Of a stretch of 64,000 bases of DNA, positions 28,517 through 37,437 are shown one piece after another (position 1 is the stretch's first letter; the number at the start of each line of letters is the position of its first letter). Location of the stretch: assembly GCA_963703665.1 (NCBI GenBank), contig CAVPFB010000004.1:310001-374000 (forward strand), in the 5' to 3' direction. A program made the translations under genes and the position numbers. Origin of the DNA: AP-15 sp963703665 (GTDB lineage: Bacteria; Pseudomonadota; Alphaproteobacteria; ATCC43930; CGMCC-115725). The notes beneath the pieces are model-generated. The model searched no databases. It was not told the DNA's origin and was given only the letters and a program-made list of their open reading frames with translations.

Positions 28517-29440
28517 ATGAAGCTCGCGATACCAGATTTGATCTCGCCATCCTATTTTCCGGCGCTGGCAGCGGCCGAGCTGGGTTTCTTCGCGAGCGAA
28601 GGTCTCGATGTCTCGACCGAGCTGATCTACCCGGTCGACCGCGCCTTCAGGGCGTTGCGCGACGGCGAGGTCGACTTTGTCGGCGGTGCGGCGCACGCGG
28701 TGCCGTCGGCCTTTCCCGAGTGGCGTGGAGCCAAGCTGCTCGGCGCGCTGGCGCAAGGCATGTACTGGTTTCTGATCATGCATGCCGAGTTCGGCGTCGT
28801 CCGTGGCGATCTCGCCGCACTGAAAGGCCGCCGGATCGGCGCCGCCCCTTGGGTCGAAATCGGGCTGCGCGGATTGCTGCTCGCGGCCGGCATCGACCCC
28901 GCGCGCGACGACGTCCGGATCGGGCCGGTGCCGCACACCGGCGGTGCCGGCACCAATTTCGGTTTGGCCGCGGCGGCGGCGCTCGAAAAGCGCGAGATCG
29001 ACGGGTTCTGGGCCAACGGCATGGCGGCGCAGCTTGCGGTCGCAGGCGGGTTCGGCACCCTCGTGCTCGACGTGCGGCGCGGCGACGGGCCAAAGGGCTG
29101 TTTCGATTATACGATGCCGGCGCTGGTCACGACCGAAAGGATGATCGAGCGCTCGCCGCAAACAGCGGCCGCCGCGACCCGCGCGCTCGTCGCCTGCCAT
29201 GCAGCGCTCGGTCGGGATGTCACGCTTGCCACCGTGGTCGGCGAGCGCCGGTTCCCGCCGCGCGAGGCGACGCTGATCGCCGAACTCGTGCGCCGCGACC
29301 TGCCCTTCTACGATGCGGCGATCTCGCCGGCCTCGGTCGCCGGCCTGGTCGGCTTCTGCCGAGGCATGGACCTCCTCGCGCGCGATGCTGCTTATGCCGA
29401 CGTCGTCGCTGCCGAAGTCCGGAATCTGTGGCCCCGATGA
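28517..29440 (+). CDS. NMT1/THI5-like substrate-binding protein without signal peptide
   Basis: The ATG at 28517 opens MKLAIPDLISPSYFPALAAA with ELGFFASEGLDVSTELIYPV, the usual start of periplasmic NMT1/THI5-like binding proteins, followed by ALRDGEVDFVGGAAHAV and LAALKGRRIGAAPW. No hydrophobic signal precedes this; an upstream start at 28493 adds only MHNDDPVA. The 307-residue protein therefore seems cytoplasmic, and no ABC permease or ATPase is near. Its stop overlaps the start of a flavoprotein gene by four bases (ATGA). It may bind or act on a small aromatic or pyrimidine-like ligand for the following redox pair (inference). Confidence 0.75.
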   Translation: MKLAIPDLISPSYFPALAAAELGFFASEGLDVSTELIYPVDRAFRALRDGEVDFVGGAAHAVPSAFPEWRGAKLLGALAQGMYWFLIMHAEFGVVRGDLAALKGRRIGAAPWVEIGLRGLLLAAGIDPARDDVRIGPVPHTGGAGTNFGLAAAAALEKREIDGFWANGMAAQLAVAGGFGTLVLDVRRGDGPKGCFDYTMPALVTTERMIERSPQTAAAATRALVACHAALGRDVTLATVVGERRFPPREATLIAELVRRDLPFYDAAISPASVAGLVGFCRGMDLLARDAAYADVVAAEVRNLWPR

Positions 29441-31110
29441 GAAGCGAACCCCTGCATGCCGAGACCGAGGTGCTGGTCATCGGCGCCGGTGCTGCCGGCA
29501 TGTATGCGGCGATCGAGGCGGCGCGAGCGGGCTCTCCCGTGCTGCTCGCCGATCGCAGCCTGATCGGCCGGGGCGGCGCCACGGTCATGGCGCAGATGAC
29601 CGTTGCGGCGGCAATCGGTGCCGAGGTCCCGGACCATTCGAGCCGCCATTATGACGACACGATCGCCGCCGGCCGCGGGCTGTGCGACGAGCCGCTCGCG
29701 ACCCTGCTGTGCGAGGAGGGGCCGCAATGCATCCGCGAGATGGACGAATGGGGTGTCGGCTGGGCGCGACGGGACGGGCACATCGCCCAGGCGACGGCAC
29801 CCGGACACGACCGGCCGCGCTGCGTCTATGTCGATTTCCTCCGCACCGGCCCCGCCGTGTCAAAAACCTTGCGCACCGTCATCAACCGCGCCGCCAACAT
29901 CCGCAAGGCCGGAGATTTGTGCATCGTCGATCTCGTGCGCGTCGACGGCGCGGTCGTGGGTGCGGTAGCGCTGCATCTCGGCTCGGGCAAGCCGGTCGTT
30001 ATCACCGCCAAGGCGACGGTCGTCGCGACGGGCGGGCTGACCCGCCTCTATCAACGCAGCAGCGCCTCTGCCAATATGGGCGGCGACGGCTATGCGCTGG
30101 CGCTGCGTGCCGGCGTGCCGCTCGTCGATATGGAATTCGTGCAATTCTTTCCAATCGGCCACCTCGCCCCCCGCCTGATCGGCATGGACCCGATCATGTG
30201 GGACCCGTTTCGCTACAAGCTCGGGGGCAGGCTGCTCAACTGCGAGGGCGAGGAGTTTGCCGCCCGCTACGGCACGGCGGAAGACGGCACCTATGTGCAG
30301 ACCCGCGATGTCGCGACCGTCGGCATCCTGAGTGAGGTCGAGGCCGGCCGCGGCTCGCCGAACGGCGGCGCCTATCTGAGCTTCGAGCATTGCTCGGAAG
30401 CGGCGCTGCGCGAGGCGTTCGGTCCGGTTATCGACCGGCTCGCCGCGAACCATATCGACCTGACCCGAATGGCGGTCGAGGTGGCGCCGATGGCGCATTA
30501 TCACATGGGTGGCGTGGTGGCGGATGCGCGCATGGCTTCCCCGGTGCCGGGTCTGTTCGCTGCCGGCGAGGCGGTCGGCGGCGCAGGCGGCGCCAATCGC
30601 CTCTCCGGCAATGCGGTGACCGAGGCGCTCGTGTTCGGCCGCCGCGCCGGACGCAGCGCCGCCGAGCATGCCCGGCATTCGGCGCTCCCCGCCATCGGGC
30701 CGCGTTCGACCTGTGATGCGATCGAGCTGATCGCGGCCGCTGCCCCCGACTTCGATGGGGTCAACACCGCCGCGGCGATCGAGGCGCTGCAGGCGGCCAT
30801 GGCCGAGGATGTCGGGCCGCTCCGCGATGCGCACCGGCTGCGGCGGGCGCTTGCGACGATCGCCGATCTTGCCGCAGCGCTCGGCGACCGGCCATCGGGC
30901 ACTGCCGCGGCCTTCGATATGCGGCGGCTCGAATGGTTCGATCTGCGCAATATGCTGCTGGTTGCGCAAGCGGTCGCCGCCGCCGCGCTGATGCGCAGTG
31001 AGAGCCGTGGCGCGCACCAGCGCCGGGATTTTCCGGAGATGCTGCCGGAGTGGCGTCGCCGCCTGCTCGTGCGGTTCGGTGACGGGAGGCTTCGGGTCTG
31101 CGAATCATGA
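29437..31110 (+). CDS. FAD-binding protein of the fumarate reductase/succinate dehydrogenase flavoprotein family
   Basis: A 557-residue flavoprotein. The dinucleotide-binding motif is VIGAGAAGMYAAIEAA at residues 14-29, then GRGGATVMAQMT. The C-terminal part of the FAD domain has HYHMGGVVADARM and VPGLFAAGEAVGGAGGANR with LSGNAVTEALVFGRRAG. The histidine that binds FAD covalently in SdhA/FrdA is absent, so FAD should be non-covalent as in L-aspartate oxidase and related reductases. A helical C-domain with REWFDLRN-like LEWFDLRNMLLVAQ follows. It overlaps both neighbours by four bases, so the three proteins are made together. The redox substrate is unknown. Confidence 0.85.
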   Translation: MRSEPLHAETEVLVIGAGAAGMYAAIEAARAGSPVLLADRSLIGRGGATVMAQMTVAAAIGAEVPDHSSRHYDDTIAAGRGLCDEPLATLLCEEGPQCIREMDEWGVGWARRDGHIAQATAPGHDRPRCVYVDFLRTGPAVSKTLRTVINRAANIRKAGDLCIVDLVRVDGAVVGAVALHLGSGKPVVITAKATVVATGGLTRLYQRSSASANMGGDGYALALRAGVPLVDMEFVQFFPIGHLAPRLIGMDPIMWDPFRYKLGGRLLNCEGEEFAARYGTAEDGTYVQTRDVATVGILSEVEAGRGSPNGGAYLSFEHCSEAALREAFGPVIDRLAANHIDLTRMAVEVAPMAHYHMGGVVADARMASPVPGLFAAGEAVGGAGGANRLSGNAVTEALVFGRRAGRSAAEHARHSALPAIGPRSTCDAIELIAAAAPDFDGVNTAAAIEALQAAMAEDVGPLRDAHRLRRALATIADLAAALGDRPSGTAAAFDMRRLEWFDLRNMLLVAQAVAAAALMRSESRGAHQRRDFPEMLPEWRRRLLVRFGDGRLRVCES

Positions 31111-31442
31111 GCCAGACGGCAATTCTCGAGGTATGGCGCGGCGGTGCCGGGCAGGCCGGGCGGTGGGAGCGCTACGAGGTTCCGTTCGAGCCGGGGCAGT
31201 CGGTGCTCGATGGGCTGCGCTGGGTCCGCGCCCGCCGCGACCCGAGCCTCGCCATCCGCTTTTCGTGCATCAACGCCAATGCCTGCAAGGAATGCCTCGT
31301 CGAGCTGGACGGCAAGACTGTGTATGCCTGTACCGCGCGGCTCGAACCGAGGGCGATGGCGTTGGCCCCGCTAGCCAACAAGAGGCTGGTGCGCGACCTC
31401 GTCACCGAGATCGCTCCGCCGTCCGAACAATTCTCGGGATAG
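31107..31442 (+). CDS. 2Fe-2S ferredoxin-like subunit (SdhB/FrdB N-domain only)
   Basis: A 111-residue protein matching only the N-terminal 2Fe-2S domain of succinate dehydrogenase/fumarate reductase iron-sulfur subunits. The cluster ligands are Cys54, Cys60, Cys63 and Cys75 (C-x5-C-x2-C-x11-C) within FSCINANACKECLVEL. The 4Fe-4S/3Fe-4S C-domain found in SdhB is missing. The start overlaps the flavoprotein stop (ATGA). It probably carries electrons between the flavoprotein and an outside partner. No membrane anchor genes are nearby, so the complex should be soluble. Confidence 0.85.
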   Translation: MSQTAILEVWRGGAGQAGRWERYEVPFEPGQSVLDGLRWVRARRDPSLAIRFSCINANACKECLVELDGKTVYACTARLEPRAMALAPLANKRLVRDLVTEIAPPSEQFSG

Positions 31443-31604
31443 CGCAACGATCCGGGACGGTGAAATGATATCGAAGTCCAGGTTGGGCAAGAAACGCGTT
31501 GCATCGATGCCGCGCGTGGTTCGAGACGCACCCCGACTTCGCCGCGCGCTCCTTACCATGACCTAAGCCTATAATGAGTTTAACTAAGATTGTCATCCTG
31601 AGTT

Positions 31605-31621
31605 GCCTCGCGACGCGAGGC
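31605..31621. repeat. Small hairpin GCCTCGC-GAC-GCGAGGC
   Basis: A perfect 7-bp inverted repeat with a three-base loop lies in the 290-base spacer between the ferredoxin gene and the convergent GFA gene. No T-run follows. It could act as a processing or repeat element; the spacer holds no gene. Confidence 0.45.
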
Positions 31622-31734
31622 TTCGAAGAGCCTGCCCCGCGAAGGCGGCGGACGCGCCGCATTCCTCGGGGTCCGTCGGCATCCCGCCGGCCTCTGCGCC
31701 GATCCCCCCTGCGCGAGGCGCCCGACCGGCGACT

Positions 31735-32118
31735 TTAGGCATCGCCCACATGCAGCCAGGGCAGACGCTCCTCGGGGAATATGTGCCGCGTCGGCTGAAG
31801 CCGGGCTGCCTGGTCAAAGGCGCCGACGTGGAAATGCGTTTCGCTCGGCACGCCCAGGGTTTCGCAGGTCAAGGTCGACCCGCACTCGGCGCAAAATCCG
31901 CGCCGCGTCCGAGGCGACGAATCGAACTTCTTTATATCTCCTTTGGTAACAGTATAAGCGGTACGCTCGAACGCGACGAAGACCGAAACGGGCGCACCGC
32001 TATGCTTTCGACAACTTTGACAATGGCACCACGCTACATTTTTCGGCTGACCGGTCGCGACAAACCGCACCGCGCCGCACAGGCAGCCGCCTTCGAACTG
32101 ATCGGTCACGCCGCTCAT
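31735..32118 (-). CDS. GFA family (CENP-V/GFA domain) zinc protein
   Basis: A 127-residue protein with the glutathione-dependent formaldehyde-activating (GFA) fold. The zinc-binding cysteines are in GGCLCGAVRF, WCHCQSCRKHSG and FCAECGSTLTCET. The body VSVFVAFERTAYTVTKGDI and the end FPEERLPWLHVGDA are typical. Most members have unproven function despite the name. Start MSGVTDQFEG at 32118. A second, divergent GFA gene is at 36.7 kb. Confidence 0.88.
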   Translation of the reverse strand: MSGVTDQFEGGCLCGAVRFVATGQPKNVAWCHCQSCRKHSGAPVSVFVAFERTAYTVTKGDIKKFDSSPRTRRGFCAECGSTLTCETLGVPSETHFHVGAFDQAARLQPTRHIFPEERLPWLHVGDA

Positions 32119-32229
32119 AATCTGATCCTTTCCACCTAGTCTCGGATGAGCCGCGCCTTAGCTAGGCCGGTTTGCGCGCGTGAAAACCCGAGCCATAGTG
32201 TAGGGCGGCTCAGCGGGAGCGTAATCCGG

Positions 32230-33639
<1,410 letters not shown>

Positions 33640-33828
33640 CGATCGAGAGTGACTTCAGGCGGAGCGGCCTTGTCCAGCGATGCCAGTGAACCGACGAACC
33701 CCGCCGACCGACCCGCCCATAATCTGAAATCCCGCCCGCCCGCGCAATTTCGCTGCGCGCGGCTTACGAACGACGCTGGCCCCAGGCGGCCGGGTGGGCC
33801 GCATCTCGATCAACTGTGGCGGCTGGCC

Positions 33829-34107
33829 TTACGCCTTGTGCAAACGCGCCCGCTCCTCGATCTCAGCCGCTTCAATCGCCCTCATAAGCGCGCCGCTGAG
33901 CTCCTTGGCTGACTGCAACGTCAGCTCGACCGCGACCCGCGCGCCCGGACCGAGCGCCGAGTTCACGAAATCGATGGTGATCGCCTCTTCCAACAAGGCG
34001 TGGTGCGGGTGGTCGTAGGACACCACCGAGTGGGTCAGGTCGATCCACCCGTCACCGCTCTTGCCGGCGCCCTCGGCGCTGACGACCTCGACGATCGAGG
34101 TGCACAT
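33829..34107 (-). CDS. Small conserved protein, DUF6295-like
   Basis: A 92-residue protein starting MCTSIVEVVSAEGAGKSGDG with WIDLTHSVVSYDHPHHA and a helical end VAVELTLQSAKELSGALMRA. The MCTxxxE...GSGKG..W..LT pattern resembles DUF6295; that name is given from memory and is tentative. It starts 24 bases after the stop of the dienelactone hydrolase gene on the same strand, so the two should be co-transcribed. Confidence 0.55.
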   Translation of the reverse strand: MCTSIVEVVSAEGAGKSGDGWIDLTHSVVSYDHPHHALLEEAITIDFVNSALGPGARVAVELTLQSAKELSGALMRAIEAAEIEERARLHKA

Positions 34108-34130
34108 GCCGGTTTCGGAACCGTCGCGGA

Positions 34131-34877
34131 TTACGCGGCCAGGTGCTTACCCAAAAACGAGAACACCTTTTGCCAGCCGTCCAGCGCCTGCTCGATCCGG
34201 TACATCGGCCGGTCGTAGTAGAAGAAGCCATGCCCGGCGCCGTCGTAACGGTGAAACTCGTATTGCTTGCCGTGCTTCTTGAGCTCGGCCTCGTGCTGGT
34301 CGACCTGCTCCGGGGTCGGCGAGCGATCTTCGTTGCCGAACAGGCCCAGCAGCGGGCAGGAGAGGTTTCTGGTAAACTCGATCGGCGGGGTCGGCTGCTT
34401 CGGGTTCAGCTCCTCCTTGCTCATCACCACCCGGCCGCCCCACAGCTCGCAAGCGGCGTTGATGCTCTTGGTGTGGCACGCGAACAGAAAGGCTTGCCGG
34501 CCGCCCGAGCAGGTGCCGAACACGCCCACTTTGCCGTTGAGCCAGGGCTGAGCCTTCAGCCATGCGACCGCACCTTCGGTGTCGCCGATGACCTGGGCGT
34601 CGGGGACGCCGCCCTCGGCGCGCACCTTGGCCGCGACGTCGTCGGCTTTGCCCTCGCCGGCGCGGTGATAGAGGTTATGGCTGATCGTGGCGTAGCCATG
34701 GTGCGCGAATTTGCGGGTCGCCTCGCGGTACCACTCGTCCCAGCCGGGCGCATGATGCAGCAGCACCATGCCGGGGAACGGGCCCGGACCCAACGGCCGC
34801 GCCGCATAGGCCGAGATCGGCTGGTTCTTGTCGCCATTGATCGCCATCGTCTCCGCAATCATGCCTTCGTAAGCCAT
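34131..34877 (-). CDS. Dienelactone hydrolase family protein
   Basis: Alpha/beta hydrolase of 248 residues, from the ATG at 34877 after GAGGGGAGTGACT. The nucleophile elbow GTCSGGRQAF holds the catalytic cysteine, the acid is in LGLFGNEDRSPTP and the histidine in YDGAGHGFFYYD. This is the Cys-Asp-His triad of dienelactone hydrolases, which open dienelactones in chloro-aromatic and muconate pathways. Many relatives act on other esters. N-terminal extensions up to 35006 are low-complexity and rejected. It forms a pair with the DUF6295-like gene. Confidence 0.9.
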   Translation of the reverse strand: MAYEGMIAETMAINGDKNQPISAYAARPLGPGPFPGMVLLHHAPGWDEWYREATRKFAHHGYATISHNLYHRAGEGKADDVAAKVRAEGGVPDAQVIGDTEGAVAWLKAQPWLNGKVGVFGTCSGGRQAFLFACHTKSINAACELWGGRVVMSKEELNPKQPTPPIEFTRNLSCPLLGLFGNEDRSPTPEQVDQHEAELKKHGKQYEFHRYDGAGHGFFYYDRPMYRIEQALDGWQKVFSFLGKHLAA

Positions 34878-35104
34878 AGTCACTCCCCTCTCCGTTTCAG
34901 GCAGGCCGCCCGGTGGCGGCGGCCGTTTGACGCCGTAATGGTTAGCGCAGGCGCGCGCCGGGGTCCATCCCCAGATGCGCCCGGCCGCCGATCCACCCGC
35001 AGGCAACGCGATTGAAAACCGGCTTGACAGCTGCCATCCGAAGCTGAGGCTGGGGCCATTCGAAGCTGAGGCCGGCGAGCTGCGCCGGTCATCGGGGGAT
35101 CATC

Positions 35105-36187
35105 ATGCCTGTGGAGATGATCGGCTGGATCGCGCCGCGGGTTTCGTCGGAGCTGATCCCGCCGTCAGGGCCTGCTTTTGCTGCCGACGTGATTGCCGAG
35201 ACGGCGCGCATTCACGAGCGGGCCGGCTTCGACCGCGTGCTGATCGGCTACTTCTCGGACGCGCCGGACGGGTTCCTGGTCGGGGCGCACGCGGCCTCGG
35301 TGACCCGGCGGCTCGGTTTGCTGTTGGCGCATCGACCAGGGTTCGTGGCGCCGCCGGTCGCCGCCCGCAAGCTGGCGACCCTGGACCAGCTCAGCGACGG
35401 ACGCCTGGCGGTGCACATCATCGCCGGCGGCAGCGACGCTGAGCAGGCCAAGGACGGCGACTGGACGCACCATGACGCCCGCTATCGCCGTGCCGCAGAG
35501 TACGCCTCGCTGTTGCGCCGGACCTGGACCGAGCCGGCGCCGTTCGATCACGAGGGGGAGTTCTACCGGACCCGAGGGACCTATTCGGAAATCCGCTGCC
35601 GCCAGCGTCCATATATCCCGGTCTATGGCGGCGGCGGCTCCGATGCAGCGATCCGGGCATTGGCCCCGCATGTCGATGTCTACATGCTATGGGGCGAGCC
35701 GCTGAAGGACACGGCCCTGTTCATGAAGCGCGTGCGACAGGAGGCGGCATACACCGGCCGCGCCCCGACCTTCAGTCTGTCGACGCGCCCGATCCTGGCG
35801 GCGACCGAGGGCGAGGCCTGGGACCGGGCCGGGGCCATCCTCGACCGGGTGCTGGTCAATCGCGGCAGCGCCTCCGCACCACAGCGCCAGAACACGGGCT
35901 CCAACCGGCTCTTGCAGGCCGCCGCAGAGGCCGAGGTGCACGACACCTGCCTGTGGACATCGCTCGCCGTCGCCACGGGCGCGCAAGGCAACTCGACGGC
36001 GCTCGTCGGCACCCCGGAAACGGTCGCGAAGGCGATGCTCGAATACTACAACCTCGGCGCCACCAGCCTGTTGATCCGCGGCTACGATCCCCAGTCGGAC
36101 GCGGTTCAATACGGCAAGGAGCTGATCCCGCGCCTGCGCGAGCTGGTGGCGGACTACGACGCCGCGAGCGGCGTTGCCGGCGTGTAG
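35105..36187 (+). CDS. LLM class flavin-dependent oxidoreductase, SsuD-like
   Basis: A 360-residue luciferase-like monooxygenase close to alkanesulfonate monooxygenase SsuD. The TIM-barrel shows HERAGFDRVLIGYFSDAPD, LGLLLAHRPGFVAPPVAARK, LDQLSDGRLAVHIIAGGSD and YIPVYGGGGSDAAIRALA, and ends GATSLLIRGYDPQSDAVQYG. It uses FMNH2 delivered by a separate reductase, not present nearby. The target may be a sulfonate or other small organic compound. The start ATG follows GGGGGATCATC. Intact. Confidence 0.87.
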   Translation: MPVEMIGWIAPRVSSELIPPSGPAFAADVIAETARIHERAGFDRVLIGYFSDAPDGFLVGAHAASVTRRLGLLLAHRPGFVAPPVAARKLATLDQLSDGRLAVHIIAGGSDAEQAKDGDWTHHDARYRRAAEYASLLRRTWTEPAPFDHEGEFYRTRGTYSEIRCRQRPYIPVYGGGGSDAAIRALAPHVDVYMLWGEPLKDTALFMKRVRQEAAYTGRAPTFSLSTRPILAATEGEAWDRAGAILDRVLVNRGSASAPQRQNTGSNRLLQAAAEAEVHDTCLWTSLAVATGAQGNSTALVGTPETVAKAMLEYYNLGATSLLIRGYDPQSDAVQYGKELIPRLRELVADYDAASGVAGV

Positions 36188-36225
36188 CCTCGTATGGTTG
36201 TTTTGGAGCAGCGGGAGTGGACGCT

Positions 36226-36564
36226 ATGGCTTACGACATATCACCTCCTGAAAAACGGCCCGAGCCGGGATATTACTATCACTTCAAACACGACCCGAAC
36301 GGACCGCTAAATAACTATGCCTATTACATTTATGGCATCGGTCATCATACTGAAGATGATTGCCGACCCGAAGATGCGTTCATGCAAGTATACCGACCGT
36401 TGTACGAGGCATATGCTTCCAGGAACGGCGGGATGTTTGATCTGCGCCCGCTGCACATGTTCTATGAATTGGCCAAGTGGAGGGGCAAAGAGGTGCAGCG
36501 GTTCACCAAGATCACCGACCCCGGAGTGATCGCGCAACTACAGGCAATCAGGACCCGTATGTAA
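36226..36564 (+). CDS. DUF1653 domain protein
   Basis: A 112-residue protein. Its core PGYYYHFKHDPNGPLNN, YIYGIGHHTED, MQVYRPLYEAY and DLRPLHMFYELAKWRGKEVQ follows the DUF1653 pattern (HFKG...HTET...VVYR.LY...RPL.MF). It lacks a signal peptide. The sequence is lower in G+C and richer in Tyr than neighbours, a sign of recent arrival. Function unknown. It follows the LLM gene after 38 bases and may be co-transcribed. Confidence 0.65.
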   Translation: MAYDISPPEKRPEPGYYYHFKHDPNGPLNNYAYYIYGIGHHTEDDCRPEDAFMQVYRPLYEAYASRNGGMFDLRPLHMFYELAKWRGKEVQRFTKITDPGVIAQLQAIRTRM

Positions 36565-36752
36565 GCCGCGGACCGATGCATCGAGGGCTGAAAGGCCACA
36601 TCCAGCTGGTCAGCCACTGACAGCAGCGCGCGCAAGACGAGATATGGTCCAAGCAGGGTAGGATGGGCAATCATCAGTCGAGATGGCAATCCGCGTTTGC
36701 TGCAGCTACTGCGAATCTAAACAGATCTCCCAAATTGCAGAAGGTCGTGACG

Positions 36753-37190
36753 ATGGCCGATGTGCGGAGCGGAGGGTGTCTCTGTGGGGCGGTGCGCTAC
36801 GAGTCGGTGGGGGAGCCGCTCTATTCGCTGCTGTGTCACTGCCGCGACTGCCAGCACCAGAGCGGCAGCGCCTATGTCGCGGCGATGCGGGTGCCGGCCG
36901 CCGGATTTCGCATCATCACGGGCGAGCCCAGGCTCTATGTCAGCTCGAGCGACGCCGGCAACCAGGTGATGCGGGCGTTCTGCGAGGATTGCGGCTGCCC
37001 GCTGTTTATCCGGGTGTCGGCCCGGCCGGACATCGTCGGATTGAGGGTCGGCAGCCTCGACGACCCGAGCGAATTCCGCCCCGAGGCCGACATCTTCGTC
37101 AAAAGCGCGCAGCCCTGGGACCACATGGACCCGGACTTGCCCAAGCACCAGACCTACCCACCCGGCCGCGCCTATATCCCGGAAGGTTGA
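36753..37190 (+). CDS. GFA family (CENP-V/GFA domain) zinc protein
   Basis: A second GFA-fold protein, 145 residues from ATG 36753. Zinc cysteines: GGCLCGAVRYES, LCHCRDCQHQSGSAY and FCEDCGCPLFI. The end PWDHMDPDLPKHQTYPPG is common in GFA proteins. An earlier in-frame ATG at 36663 adds 30 residues unlike the family and is rejected. It differs enough from the protein at 31.7 kb to be a separate import and not a recent duplicate. Confidence 0.87.
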   Translation: MADVRSGGCLCGAVRYESVGEPLYSLLCHCRDCQHQSGSAYVAAMRVPAAGFRIITGEPRLYVSSSDAGNQVMRAFCEDCGCPLFIRVSARPDIVGLRVGSLDDPSEFRPEADIFVKSAQPWDHMDPDLPKHQTYPPGRAYIPEG

Positions 37191-37223
37191 GGGCCGTCGG
37201 GCGCGCTGCGCCGGCGAAAAAGA

Positions 37224-37397
37224 TCAGCGCGGGATCAGCCCGTTCGTCACCAGGTCGAGGTGCGCCTCGAAAAAGCGATCGAGATCGAGTGGGTGACGCT
37301 CGGCGAACAGCAATTGCCACAGGATCGCCATGACCGCTGGCCCCATGATCGCCTGCGGGCAGTCGAGGACCGGGCCCGGCCGAGGAGACATGCCCAT
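37224..37397 (-). pseudogene. C-terminal remnant of a TetR/AcrR regulator
   Basis: From 37397 the minus strand reads MGMSPRPGPVLDCPQAIMGP, then AVMAILWQLLFAERHPLDLD and FFEAHLDLVTNGLIPR, stop at 37224. This is the ligand-domain end of TetR regulators (the AHLDxVxNGL motif). The DNA-binding N-domain is absent and the sequence upstream belongs to the leader of the divergent flavin monooxygenase. The original repressor of that gene may have been lost, leaving it unregulated (inference). Confidence 0.6.
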
Positions 37398-37437
37398 CCA
37401 TATTGGTTGAACAGCCAGTCAATACCAGGAGGAGGCC

